The translations under genes and the position numbers were made by a program. From positions 1 to 64,000 of the forward strand of contig JAXEIF010000009.1 of the NCBI GenBank assembly GCA_034120015.1: a stretch of 64,000 bases of DNA, written 5' to 3'. The DNA is from CALXOJ01 sp034120015. Its GTDB lineage: Bacteria > Spirochaetota > Spirochaetia > JAFGXN01. Positions 7,355 to 16,678 of this stretch are shown one piece after another. The number at the start of each line of letters is the position of its first letter. Position 1 is the first letter of the stretch. The notes under the pieces were generated by a model, which had not been told where the DNA came from, made no database searches, and was given only the letters and a program-made list of their open reading frames with translations.

Positions 7355-8950
7355 ATGGAAAGAGTTTTACTCGGAGACGAGGCGCTGGCGCAGGCGGCGA
7401 TTGATGCCGGTTTATCCTGTGCATACGGGTATCCCGGAACGCCTTCGACGGAAATTATGGAATATTTAATTGCACACAGTGCCGCCGACGGGTTTAAGGC
7501 GATGTGGTGTACCAACGAGAAAACCGCTTACGAAGAGGCGTTGGGCGCTTCACTGGCCGGAAAACGGGCACTGGTGACGATGAAACATGTCGGTTTGAAT
7601 GTGGCGGCGGACGCGTTTGTCAACTCGGCGCTGCTGTCGATTCACGGCGGTCTGGTGATGTGTGTGGCCGACGATCCGGGTATGCATTCGTCGCAAAACG
7701 AACAGGATACGCGCGCGCTGGCAATGTTTGCCAAGGTGCCGGTTTTCGAGCCGGTGACGCAGCAGCAAACCTATGAAATGACGCGGGAAGCGTTTGAGGT
7801 GTCGGAGCGTTTCGGCGTACCGGTCATTATCCGCATGGTAACCCGGATTGCGCACTCGCGCGCTTCGGTACGCACCGCGGAAAGCCGTCCGCAAAACCCG
7901 CTCGATAAATCGACCGACCGGCCGGGCTGGATGCTGCTGCCGGCGACGGCCAAACGGAACTGGGTCCGCCTTTTGGGAAAAGAAAAGGATATGATTGCCT
8001 TTGCCGAAGGTTCGGCGAACAACCGGCTGAATCCGGTTTCCGGCAGCCGCCTGGGAATCATTACCGGCGGTTTGGGATACAACTATTTCAAAGAGAATGA
8101 GGCCGACCTCAAAGAGAAGCCGTCGCATCTGCACATCGGCTTTTATCCGCTGCCGGCCGCCCTCATCCGCAAGCTCTACGATTCGGTTGACGAAATCCTG
8201 GTTTTGGAGGAAGGCTATCCGATTATCGAAGAAAAGCTGAGCGGGATTTTGGGAACGGCCAAACCGGTTCACGGCAAGCTGGACGGAACGGTGGTCCGCA
8301 CCGGCGAGCTGACGCCCGATAACGTACGCGAGGCGCTCGGACTGCCGAAGCGTCCCCATGCGGCCATTGATGTTTCCGATGTAACGGTTCCCCGGCCGCC
8401 GGCGCTCTGTAAAGGGTGTCCGCACGCCGACAGCTATGCGGCTATCAAAGCGGCGCTGAAAGATTTCCCGCAGTCGCTGGTGACATCCGATATCGGCTGT
8501 TATTCGCTGGGCGCACTGCCGCCTCACAGCGCCATCGAAACGATTGTCTGTATGGGTGCTTCCGTCGGTATGGCCAAAGGCGCTTCCGAAGCGGGGCTTT
8601 ACCCGGTTGTGGCAACCATCGGCGACTCGACTTTCCTTCACGGCGGTATGACGGCGCTTCTGGACTGCGTTCAGAACAATCCCGATATGACGCTGGTGAT
8701 TCTCGACAACAGCACGGTCGGTATGACCGGCGGACAACCGACGATGATTCCGTCCAGCCGTTTCGAGCCGCTGATTCGCGGTTTGGGCGTCGATCCGGCG
8801 CACATTCGCACGATTGTTCCGCTGCCGCAGCAGCATGAAAAGAATACCGAAATCATTAAAGAAGAAATCAACTACCACGGTTTGTCGGTGATCTTCTCCG
8901 TGAGAGAATGTATCGAAACCGCCAAACGGAAAGCGAGGAAAACGAAATGA
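7355..8950 (+). CDS. iorA: Indolepyruvate ferredoxin oxidoreductase alpha subunit, without ferredoxin domain
   Basis: IorA with IorB oxidatively decarboxylates aryl-pyruvates (from Trp, Phe, Tyr) to aryl-acetyl-CoA using TPP and ferredoxin. The 531-aa protein has the N-terminal pyrimidine-binding domain (GYPGTPSTEIMEY), the CKGCPHADSY cysteine motif typical of the family, and the TPP/Mg motif GDSTFLHGG...LDNSTVGMTGGQ. The usual C-terminal pair of 4Fe-4S clusters is missing: the protein ends after the TPP domain and iorB begins on the stop codon, so it is not a frameshift. Electrons must therefore leave to a separate ferredoxin. First gene of iorA-iorB-paaK. Confidence 0.93.
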   Translation: MERVLLGDEALAQAAIDAGLSCAYGYPGTPSTEIMEYLIAHSAADGFKAMWCTNEKTAYEEALGASLAGKRALVTMKHVGLNVAADAFVNSALLSIHGGLVMCVADDPGMHSSQNEQDTRALAMFAKVPVFEPVTQQQTYEMTREAFEVSERFGVPVIIRMVTRIAHSRASVRTAESRPQNPLDKSTDRPGWMLLPATAKRNWVRLLGKEKDMIAFAEGSANNRLNPVSGSRLGIITGGLGYNYFKENEADLKEKPSHLHIGFYPLPAALIRKLYDSVDEILVLEEGYPIIEEKLSGILGTAKPVHGKLDGTVVRTGELTPDNVREALGLPKRPHAAIDVSDVTVPRPPALCKGCPHADSYAAIKAALKDFPQSLVTSDIGCYSLGALPPHSAIETIVCMGASVGMAKGASEAGLYPVVATIGDSTFLHGGMTALLDCVQNNPDMTLVILDNSTVGMTGGQPTMIPSSRFEPLIRGLGVDPAHIRTIVPLPQQHEKNTEIIKEEINYHGLSVIFSVRECIETAKRKARKTK

Positions 8951-9516
8951 CCTGCAATATGATTTTATGCGGCGTCGGAGGTCAGGGAGTTCTCTCTCTG
9001 GCGGCCATTATCGCCAAAGCCTCTCTCTCGTCTCATTTGAATGTCCGTCAGTCGGAAGTCCACGGCATGAGCCAGCGCGGCGGCGAAGTGCTGGCTCACC
9101 TGCGCATCAGCGACGGTGAAATTTACAGCGACCTGGTTTCTTACGGAACCGCCGATTTGATTATTTCGATGGAACCGATGGAATCGCTGCGCTATCTCGA
9201 ATATCTGAAACCGGACGGGATTGTCGTAACGGCAGCCGAACCGGTAGTGAATATCGGCAACTATCCCGATCTCGAAGCGGTTTACGCCAAAATTGCCGCT
9301 GTTTCCGGGTCGCTCTGCCTGAAAGCCGAAGCATTGGCCGAAGAAGCGGGCTCGAAGCGCGCCTCCAACATGGTGTTAATCGGAGCCGCCTCCCCTTACC
9401 TGCCGACCGATGCCGGAAGTCTCAAGCAGGCAATCCGCGATACTTTTGCCGCCAAAGGCGAAAGCATTGTCGAAACAAACCTCAAAGCGTTCGAAGCCGG
9501 TCGCAATCATAAATAA
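8947..9516 (+). CDS. iorB: Indolepyruvate ferredoxin oxidoreductase beta subunit
   Basis: The beta (gamma-domain) subunit of the IorAB complex, 189 aa. It begins with the family's nucleotide-fold motif CGVGGQGVLSLAAIIA and contains RQSEVHGMSQRGG, both hallmarks of 2-oxoacid oxidoreductase gamma domains. The ATG at 8947 overlaps the iorA stop as ATGA, which implies coupled translation and equal subunit amounts. A longer frame beginning at 8908 is possible but lies inside iorA and is unlikely. Confidence 0.94.
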   Translation: MTCNMILCGVGGQGVLSLAAIIAKASLSSHLNVRQSEVHGMSQRGGEVLAHLRISDGEIYSDLVSYGTADLIISMEPMESLRYLEYLKPDGIVVTAAEPVVNIGNYPDLEAVYAKIAAVSGSLCLKAEALAEEAGSKRASNMVLIGAASPYLPTDAGSLKQAIRDTFAAKGESIVETNLKAFEAGRNHK

Positions 9517-9530
9517 TAAGGAAAGAAAAA

Positions 9531-10844
9531 ATGGATCCGATTGTTTTTCGTCATAAGGAAATCGAAACGATGCCGCAGGAAGCGTTGAAGGCGCTTCAAA
9601 AACAGAAGCTGCAAAAAACACTGGAAGCGGCTTTGAAAACGCCGTTCTATAAAGAGCGGCTCAACGGTGTCGGTATCACGCGGGCCGAAGATGTGCAGAC
9701 CGATGCCGATTTTCAAAAAATTCCTTATACGACAAAACACGATTTACGCGAAGCCTTCCCCTGCGGAATGCTGGCTGCCGATAAGGCGGATGTGGTGCGG
9801 ATGCACGCTTCCAGCGGAACCACGGGCGTACCGACGGTGGTTTACCTGACGCAGGCCGATTTGGACAAGGCGGCCGAACTCAACGCCCGCTCATGCGCCT
9901 GTACCGGCAGCACCCGCAACGATGTCTTTCAAAACATGATGACCTACGGTCTTTTTACCGGCGGGCTGATGCTTCACTACGGAGCCGAGCGGTTGGGAAT
10001 GATGGTGATTCCGGCCGGCAGCGGCAACACCAGGCGCCAGCTGCAGCTGATGAAAGATTTCCGAACAACGGTTATCCACGCCACTCCCTCCTACATGCTC
10101 CACATGTACGACAAAATGGCGGAAGAAGGATTTGCTTTAAGCGATTTCGCAATTAAAAAGGCGTACATCGGAGCCGAACCGCACAGTGAGGATATCCGCA
10201 AAAAAATCGAATCGCTCTACGGAATTGATGCCTACAATTCTTACGGACTTTCGGAGATGAACGGTCCCGGACTCGCTTTCGAATGCGTTTACAAAAACGG
10301 AATGCATTTGTGGGAAGATTACTACATCGGCGAAATTATCGATCCCGAAACGCTGCGGCCGTTACCCGACGGGGAACGCGGCGAGCTGGTTCTGACCATT
10401 TTGGAACGCAACGGCATGCCGATTCTGCGATACCGCACCCGTGATTTAACCCGGTTTATCCCCGAACCGTGTCCGTGCGGCCGGACACACCGCCGGCTGG
10501 ACCGGATGACGGGGCGCAGCGACGATATGCTGATTATCAACGGTGTCAACGTTTTTCCGTCGCAAATCGAAGAAGTGATTATGAAAATGCCGGAAATCGG
10601 CAACAACTATCTGATACGGGTTCAGAAACAGGGACCGCTGGACAAGCTGACGGTCAAAGTCGAAGTCACCTCTTCGGTGTTTACCGACGATACCCGCGAC
10701 CTGGAAAATCTGCAAAAACGGATTCAAAGCAACCTGCAGGCGGTCGTCTTCATCCGCCCGGCGGTGGAACTGCACGAACCGGGCACACTGCCGGTCAGCC
10801 AAGGCAAAGCAGTGCGCGTGATCGACGAACGCAAAGAAAACTGA
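9531..10844 (+). CDS. paaK: Phenylacetate-CoA ligase family protein
   Basis: AMP-forming ligase of the PaaK family, 437 aa, normal length. It has the adenylation P-loop (HASSGTTGVPTVVY, about 87-100), the SYGLSEMNGPG motif and the C-terminal hinge GRSDDMLIINGVNVFPSQIEE. In this operon it most likely works with IorAB, interconverting aryl-acetates and their CoA thioesters. In fermenting bacteria the pair can conserve energy from aromatic amino acids or run in reverse to make them. The ribosome site AAGGAAAG lies 14 nt after the iorB stop, and an intrinsic terminator follows at once. Confidence 0.92.
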   Translation: MDPIVFRHKEIETMPQEALKALQKQKLQKTLEAALKTPFYKERLNGVGITRAEDVQTDADFQKIPYTTKHDLREAFPCGMLAADKADVVRMHASSGTTGVPTVVYLTQADLDKAAELNARSCACTGSTRNDVFQNMMTYGLFTGGLMLHYGAERLGMMVIPAGSGNTRRQLQLMKDFRTTVIHATPSYMLHMYDKMAEEGFALSDFAIKKAYIGAEPHSEDIRKKIESLYGIDAYNSYGLSEMNGPGLAFECVYKNGMHLWEDYYIGEIIDPETLRPLPDGERGELVLTILERNGMPILRYRTRDLTRFIPEPCPCGRTHRRLDRMTGRSDDMLIINGVNVFPSQIEEVIMKMPEIGNNYLIRVQKQGPLDKLTVKVEVTSSVFTDDTRDLENLQKRIQSNLQAVVFIRPAVELHEPGTLPVSQGKAVRVIDERKEN

Positions 10845-10864
10845 ACCGATTTACAAAAAAGAAG

Positions 10865-10890
10865 AACCGCGGATTATTCCGCGGTTTTTT
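10865..10890 (+). terminator. Terminator of the iorAB-paaK operon
   Basis: AACCGCGG (10865-10872), loop ATTATT, CCGCGGTT (10879-10886), with a run of six T (10885-10890). Perfect 8-bp stem. Confidence 0.9.
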
Positions 10891-10928
10891 ATATCCTGTT
10901 CGACCTGACAGTCAACCGATCATATACT

Positions 10929-10969
10929 AAAAAAAGGGACTGTTTCGGGAGGATTAAAGAAACAGTCCC
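10929..10969 (-). terminator. Second leftward terminator behind the lipoprotein operon
   Basis: GGGACTGTTTC (10936-10946) and GAAACAGTCCC (10959-10969) form a perfect 11-bp stem with a 12-nt loop. On the minus strand the stem is followed by a run of seven T (10929-10935), so it acts leftward. The AT-rich 10970-11102 between the two terminators holds no gene. Confidence 0.75.
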
Positions 10970-11102
10970 GGAAATTGTTCAATCGATATCCGCTCTCCGG
11001 ATAGAACCATTATACATTAAAATTTGAATTATCACAATATATTAACACAAAGTTATTTTATTTTACTTCTTTTTTATCTATTACAAAATATCTGAATCTA
11101 AT

Positions 11103-11127
11103 AAAAAGCGGTGCCCGCAGGCACCGC
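11103..11127 (-). terminator. Terminator directly after the lipoprotein operon
   Basis: On the minus strand GCGGTGCC, loop TGCG, GGCACCGC, TTTTT (11127-11103). Perfect 8-bp stem starting 10 nt after the stop codon of the last gene. Confidence 0.85.
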
Positions 11128-11136
11128 TTCGGTTTC

Positions 11137-13440
11137 TCAGCTCCCGTTTGCCGGAGCAACCGATCCGTCCGGTTGAAGTTTATTCCAATTCACGGCTTTC
11201 ACCTGAATATTGGAAATGAATGAACCGACATCCGGATCACCGTTCACCTGCGCATTGTCGGCTTTCCCGACACTGTAAAGAATTGTAAAGGAATTGATAT
11301 TTCCGGATTTCACGGTAAAATTCTGACTGTCGTCGGTAAAAGCAGCCGTTATCGCATTATACGGAAACTCTGTATTGGCCGGTGTGGAAGGCGAACGCTC
11401 TATTTTGAATGTTGTGCCATCGTTTAGTGTACCTGTTCCCGATTGTTTTTCGATAGTCAGAACTCGTGATCCGGGACGATAAGTACCGCCATGAACAAAG
11501 AAATCTTTATATTTATAACTGAGAGCATAAGTCACACTCTCAAAAAGCGTTGCTGTCTGAACTGCCGATCGGATTCCGAGATTGACATTGCTGACAGGAG
11601 ATTTATTCCATCCGTCAACATTTCTGTATCCGCAGGTCAGATAAGCACGTACACCATTCTTTCGGGCACCTCCGCACATCAGAAAACCGGAATACGTTTC
11701 GGTAATACTCTGAAGCTGTCCTTTACTGCCGCAGAAATAATTGGCGCCCATATTGGAAAATGAACCTCCCGTAAACGAAGTCAGGTTCCAGTTTTCAGGA
11801 GTAAAACCGATCATATCCTGTTCATTTGCTCCTTTTACATCCGATCCTGTAAACTGCCCATACGAAAACACATTACCGGTCGGCGGTGCTTTTACGGTTA
11901 ATTTTCCCTCTGCACGCACGGAATTTTTATTGTAATCCGTATCGGAAAAAGGAACGGTAAAAGTTCCTTCCACCAGTCTCATCTGATACCCGTTATAATC
12001 GGGAATATTGTTTGACCGGGTTCCCTTATAACCGGAATTATCCCTGACATCCCAACTGTAAATCGTGGTACCGTAATCAACAGTGACTTCCGATGTTAAA
12101 ATTTCCGGCGGTGTTGTATCCTTCAGAAAAACTTTGATGCTTTTTTCGGCTGCATTTCCGGCTGTATCCTTCGCCTTCAGAAGCACTGTTTTTGTATTGA
12201 TTTCATGATTGGGTGTCTGATAATAGTAACAGTTTGTATTTTCTCCTCCGGAATATTCCAGTGACTTTTTTAGATTTGAATCAGGATAGGATTCCTGTGT
12301 TGATGAATTAATGACATCAGGATACTCGATCCAGCATTTAATTCCCGAAGCGGTCGCTACGGCAGTCCCCTCCGAAGTTCCCTCTTTCGGAAAGAGTTCG
12401 GGAGTGACACCGCCGTCATCACTGACGGAAACGGAGAGTTGATTCAGAATCCCGGCTTCCCACGCCGTGCTCCACTGATCGCTCCACATATCGATTTCGA
12501 TTTCGTAGACAGCCTGTTCGTCGGCAATCGTAATCACCGGAGGCGTATTATCGGGAATCACCGAAACATAAAGATCGACCGAAGAGACGTTTCCGTCTTT
12601 ATCCGAAACAGTCATTTTTACGGGATCGGGAAGGGATTCTGTTCCGTCGAGAATCGCCTGCAATGCCGCGGTATAGGCCTCATTCTCCGTAACGGAAACA
12701 CGATAGGAAATATCACCGTCTTCCAGATCGTAGGCTTTTATGACCGGCAGTGCTTTTTTGAAAGCAACCGCTGCCGCACTCAGCTTCTCCTCATCGCCGA
12801 CTCCCTCATCAAATGCCAGCTGTTCGATAACAAGCGGATTTTCGGCCGACGTTCCGGCTCCGTCGACAACGATTCTCGGAACGGCCGATTCGAGAACATA
12901 AACAGTCAGAACCTCCGTCGCCGTCACACCGCCCGTATCGCTCACCGTATAGTAAACCGAATAGGTTCCCGGCTTGGAAGTATCGACATTTTCCGCATCG
13001 ACACTGACCGATTCGGACAAATCGGTATTGCCGTCACTGCTGACAGCCGTTGCCGACGGTGGTGTAAATTCGGAATTAAGCGCCAAAAGCACCGGATTCT
13101 CACCCGCAATGGTAATAACAGGCGACAGTCCGATTCCGACATGAACCGTACGGTAAACGGCAGCCGATTTTTTTCCCAGGCGGTCGACGGCCGTATAGGA
13201 AATCCTGTAGCTTCCCGTGCGGGACATATTGAGAGCAGACAAATCGCAAATAACGGAATCGGTAATATCTCTGCCGGAAGCATCGGTTGCCTTATAACCG
13301 AATTCCACATAAGCGGCATTTACATCAAAAAAAACTTCGAGCGGTCCGATCAGGGTAATGACCGGCAATCCGATATTTTGATTTTTCTCACAGGAAAGAA
13401 CAAAAATCGGTAAAAATAAAATCATCAGTAACTTCTTCAT
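11137..13440 (-). CDS. Ig-like (DUF5011-type) surface lipoprotein
   Basis: 767-aa predicted lipoprotein. A signal peptide with lipobox VLSC is followed by repeated bacterial Ig-like units of the DUF5011/HYR kind: segments near PVITLIGPLEVFFDVNAAY, then PVITIAGENPVLLALNSEF, each running into a GTYSVYYTVSDTGG-like strand. Further such units (TPPVITIADEQ, TPPEILTSEV) precede a C-terminal region with no clear family. Such domains usually present or space a surface module. The ATG at 13440 (AGGAG 8 nt upstream) is preferred over one at 13470, which would overlap the preceding gene. Last of five leftward lipoprotein genes. Confidence 0.8.
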   Translation of the reverse strand: MKKLLMILFLPIFVLSCEKNQNIGLPVITLIGPLEVFFDVNAAYVEFGYKATDASGRDITDSVICDLSALNMSRTGSYRISYTAVDRLGKKSAAVYRTVHVGIGLSPVITIAGENPVLLALNSEFTPPSATAVSSDGNTDLSESVSVDAENVDTSKPGTYSVYYTVSDTGGVTATEVLTVYVLESAVPRIVVDGAGTSAENPLVIEQLAFDEGVGDEEKLSAAAVAFKKALPVIKAYDLEDGDISYRVSVTENEAYTAALQAILDGTESLPDPVKMTVSDKDGNVSSVDLYVSVIPDNTPPVITIADEQAVYEIEIDMWSDQWSTAWEAGILNQLSVSVSDDGGVTPELFPKEGTSEGTAVATASGIKCWIEYPDVINSSTQESYPDSNLKKSLEYSGGENTNCYYYQTPNHEINTKTVLLKAKDTAGNAAEKSIKVFLKDTTPPEILTSEVTVDYGTTIYSWDVRDNSGYKGTRSNNIPDYNGYQMRLVEGTFTVPFSDTDYNKNSVRAEGKLTVKAPPTGNVFSYGQFTGSDVKGANEQDMIGFTPENWNLTSFTGGSFSNMGANYFCGSKGQLQSITETYSGFLMCGGARKNGVRAYLTCGYRNVDGWNKSPVSNVNLGIRSAVQTATLFESVTYALSYKYKDFFVHGGTYRPGSRVLTIEKQSGTGTLNDGTTFKIERSPSTPANTEFPYNAITAAFTDDSQNFTVKSGNINSFTILYSVGKADNAQVNGDPDVGSFISNIQVKAVNWNKLQPDGSVAPANGS

Positions 13441-13450
13441 ATTCGGACTC

Positions 13451-13834
13451 CTATTTTTCCCGTTTGACACGGTAATAAGAAGAAAGACTGCTTCCTTCCA
13501 GCGTCATCAGCTGTTTGTCTTCCGTCAGAGTCATTTTAAAACTGTACGGAGGCTGTTTTTCGTCGTCGGGTGTCAGAACCAGAAGATACCAGTAAACGCC
13601 GTAATCACCCGACAGCTTCACCGAATATTTTCCGGTTACAGGCTCGACAACATCGGCACCGTCAATCTGACGGGTCCACGTAAATCGTCCCGAATTCAAA
13701 TCGAGTGTTTCGGTCATTTCACCCAATTCCAATACCCATAAATCATCCAAATTCAGCTTTGTCGGCCTATCCCACCCTTCGGGAAGACAGGAAAACAGTA
13801 CCGACACCAGTAAAACCGTAAAAATCTTTTTCAT
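13451..13834 (-). CDS. Small lipoprotein, beta-rich
   Basis: 127 aa with a signal peptide and lipobox LFSC. The rest is a series of short alternating strands (WVLELGEMTETLDL, GRFTWTRQIDG, YYRVKREK), as in small lipocalin-like or META-like domains. No family is recognised. It resembles the 137-aa lipoprotein at the head of the operon in size and layout: lipobox, then a W...GE segment, then a paired hairpin pattern ending in a Tyr/Lys-rich strand. The two may be distant paralogues. Strong ribosome site GGAGG. It sits 9 bp after the 941-aa FN3 gene. Confidence 0.7.
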   Translation of the reverse strand: MKKIFTVLLVSVLFSCLPEGWDRPTKLNLDDLWVLELGEMTETLDLNSGRFTWTRQIDGADVVEPVTGKYSVKLSGDYGVYWYLLVLTPDDEKQPPYSFKMTLTEDKQLMTLEGSSLSSYYRVKREK

Positions 13835-13843
13835 GCCTTCCTC

Positions 13844-16669
13844 CTACCACGCACTCAAATTATAATTAATGGCAGCTGCTTTGTTCGAAAAGTATCCGTT
13901 GTTACACGGAACCGGACAACCGGGCCAGTTGATTCGGGTAAAATGCCAGGAATTGGCACCCGTTTTCGGATACGAATTTATCTGGCTCGGGTCGAGGTCG
14001 CGTTCCAAATCGTAACCGTGAATCTGATAATTAAAGACATCTTTATTCCCGGTACCGATCATGATAATTTCCTCGGGGCTGAACGTAGCCATTGCCCTTG
14101 ACCCCATTTTGACCTTGACATATCCGCCCTTGGTATATTTGCCGTCGGCGTCCGCCCACAGTCCCCAGAACGGTCCGTAATCGCGAACCGTCATCTGCAA
14201 ATCCAAAGTGCCGGAATACAGCGGTGTCGTTATTTTAATTCCGCTTAGCGAAAGCTGCCGCGGCTGCTGCGATTCCGTCGAAACCGACATACTCATCGAC
14301 AGCACAATGCCGTACCCGCTCCAGTCGGAATAAGTGGTTCCCGACGAACCTCCCGATCCCGTTAAATTGAAAATGCTGCCGACAGAAAAAGACATTTTTC
14401 CGCCCTTCTCACCGTTATGGGAAAAACTGAGATTGGGCATCCAGTTGACTGTTTTACTCCACAGCATGCGGGGAATATTGAGCTGCCAGATCGTATTCAG
14501 CGCACAGTCGGTCAGCCATTTGGACAGATAAGCAAACTCTTTATCACTGAGATTCGGCCATCCGATGACTTTGTCACCCAAATTCTGCCAGTCCTGAGCA
14601 TTCCTTTCTTTAAAAACCAGCTGATATTCGATTTTCATCCACTGATTCATATCCACTTCTTTCTGACGGAGAATACATTTCCACGCTTCACGATCCCAGG
14701 CCGCATAATCCCAGGTCACTTTCCCCACCGCATTACCGTTTCTGTCGAAATCGGGCATCGGATCTTCCCAGCTGATTTTCCCGTTTTTAAACGAATCATT
14801 CATTTTATAATTCACGATACGGGCCTGCTTCGCCTGGTTCTTTTTCGGAAAATGTTTGGAAGGATCGGTATTGGCCGGCGGCAGGCTGAGCGGATAAACA
14901 CCCGTTTCATCGCCGTACCAGCAGGTACGGACCAGTTCGACATCGTAAAGATAGCCGATTTCCGAATTCATATTCAGTTCAGCCTCGACTTTCACCGTGC
15001 CGATTTCCGTTCCCTGTGTCGCGGAAATCGAAACCAGTGTCGGCGGCGCTTTCTTGAAATAGAGCGATTTTGAAAATGACGAACGTCCCGGCAGGTAGGT
15101 TTCGGCAGCATTTTCGCCAAGAGTCTTATTGATTTCCGCAGTATATTCGGAAAACCCTTCGGCAAGGGTGATGACCGCTGTTCCGGAAGAAACATCGTAA
15201 GAAGCAATCATATCCTTCTTTACCGGCAGAATACGGAAACAGAGTTCCGCATCGGAAATCTCACCGTCTATAAGACCGGTTAAATCATCTTTCGACAGCA
15301 CCGTTTCCAATCCCGTTACGGCCGGCTGTCCGTTATTGGCTGCCGGTGTCAGCGGATTTCCCCATTCGGCATCCCCGGCCGGAGCACCGCCGTTCACAGC
15401 CTTGGCGGCAAAAACATAATAGGCATCGGCATTCAGACAGACCGGCCAGGAAAGCGCGATGGTGTCGTCCGCTTTCAGCATCGCATACGGTGTCAGCGCA
15501 TCCGCGGCAACCAGTGCGGCACCTTTCGAACGGTCCTGATCGGCATATTCGTCCAAAGAAGAAAGAGTTCCGACGCCGTATTCATTGACGGCAGCAACTC
15601 TGTAATAAAACTTTGCTCCGCTCTGTACCTGAGCGCTGTTGTCATACCAGACCTGAGCCGCCACCTGTTTATCATCGACTGTCAATGTGATTTCCGATAA
15701 TGTTTTGGACGGATCATCAATCGCAATTTCGGTTCCGACAGTATTTCCGCTGTTAAACTCGTCTTCGGTAATTCTGTAAACACGGTAGGCTGTGGCGCTC
15801 TCGTCTTTCGTCCAGACAACGCGGACGGCATTCAAAATTTCCCCGGTCGAAACCGATTGAATATACCCGGTTTGAGGCGCACCGGCTGTCAGCAGCGCAC
15901 CGCGGATCATGGAGCTTCGTTCGCTGACGGTTTCCCGGTCGAAACAGGCAACAACATAATAGTAGTAACTGACACCGCTCTTTAATGAGCCCCCGTTGAG
16001 TTCGCTGTAATCATCATAAACGGTTTCGGTAAATGCCTGATCCAGACGGTGGAAATCCTCGACATTGGGCGTCACATCTTCATAGACAGATTCCGCACGG
16101 TAAAGATAATAAAAGGCGGCACCGTCTACGGGTTTCCACGATACAGTAATCTTTTCCGTCGATTCGCGGAACGAAGCGGTCAGATTACTGACACCGGCCA
16201 GGGCAAACCCGGTTGCCGACGCACTCAGTGAACTGACCTCGGTTTCGGCCGAATTCATATTAACGGCACGCACGTAATAAGAGTAAGTGACACCGACATC
16301 AATCGAACGGTTTCCGACCATATCATCGTAATAAAGATTCTGAATCGGCTGAGTGCCTGTCAGACTGGTCAGCACACTCTTCCCTTCGGCATCTTTTCCC
16401 TCACGGTAAATATAATACCAGATCTGAACATCTTCGTAAAAAACCTGCCGCCAGGTAATACGAATGCGGTCACTGTAAGCCCCCTGAGTTGCCGTCACCA
16501 ATGTCGGCACCGGGATAGCGGCATTGATATTCATTCCCGAAGATTCCTCCCCGGAAACAACCGGATCTTCCGTTTTGATAATCGTATTTGTCAGATCACG
16601 AAGCTGATTGGAACATCCGGTCGCAAAAACGAACAGCAGCAGCAATCCGAAAGTTATTTTCCGTTTCAT
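13844..16669 (-). CDS. Large fibronectin type III lipoprotein
   Basis: 941-aa lipoprotein with a signal peptide and lipobox ATGC. Several fibronectin type III units follow, seen as repeated ...ITWRQVFYEDVQIWYYIYREG, ITVSWKPVDGAAFYYLYRAE, VRVVWTKDESATAYRVYR and IALSWPVCLNADAYYVFAA segments. Each has the Trp strand and the Y-x-(V/L/I)-(Y/F) strand typical of the fold. From about residue 560 the sequence changes to a Trp- and Asn-rich C-terminal region without a known domain, perhaps the functional head carried outward by the FN3 stalk. AGGAGG ribosome site. Gaps to both operon neighbours are 9 bp. Confidence 0.78.
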   Translation of the reverse strand: MKRKITFGLLLLFVFATGCSNQLRDLTNTIIKTEDPVVSGEESSGMNINAAIPVPTLVTATQGAYSDRIRITWRQVFYEDVQIWYYIYREGKDAEGKSVLTSLTGTQPIQNLYYDDMVGNRSIDVGVTYSYYVRAVNMNSAETEVSSLSASATGFALAGVSNLTASFRESTEKITVSWKPVDGAAFYYLYRAESVYEDVTPNVEDFHRLDQAFTETVYDDYSELNGGSLKSGVSYYYYVVACFDRETVSERSSMIRGALLTAGAPQTGYIQSVSTGEILNAVRVVWTKDESATAYRVYRITEDEFNSGNTVGTEIAIDDPSKTLSEITLTVDDKQVAAQVWYDNSAQVQSGAKFYYRVAAVNEYGVGTLSSLDEYADQDRSKGAALVAADALTPYAMLKADDTIALSWPVCLNADAYYVFAAKAVNGGAPAGDAEWGNPLTPAANNGQPAVTGLETVLSKDDLTGLIDGEISDAELCFRILPVKKDMIASYDVSSGTAVITLAEGFSEYTAEINKTLGENAAETYLPGRSSFSKSLYFKKAPPTLVSISATQGTEIGTVKVEAELNMNSEIGYLYDVELVRTCWYGDETGVYPLSLPPANTDPSKHFPKKNQAKQARIVNYKMNDSFKNGKISWEDPMPDFDRNGNAVGKVTWDYAAWDREAWKCILRQKEVDMNQWMKIEYQLVFKERNAQDWQNLGDKVIGWPNLSDKEFAYLSKWLTDCALNTIWQLNIPRMLWSKTVNWMPNLSFSHNGEKGGKMSFSVGSIFNLTGSGGSSGTTYSDWSGYGIVLSMSMSVSTESQQPRQLSLSGIKITTPLYSGTLDLQMTVRDYGPFWGLWADADGKYTKGGYVKVKMGSRAMATFSPEEIIMIGTGNKDVFNYQIHGYDLERDLDPSQINSYPKTGANSWHFTRINWPGCPVPCNNGYFSNKAAAINYNLSAW

Positions 16670-16678
16670 TCTTTCCTC

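Noticed and set aside
7550..8878. Open frame of 442 codons on the minus strand
   Set aside because: Antisense of iorA, which has clear TPP motifs; the product is Arg/His-rich and without any fold pattern.
12439..13413. Open frame of 324 codons on the + strand
   Set aside because: Antisense of the Ig-like lipoprotein gene; Arg/Asn/Ile-rich with no start signal.
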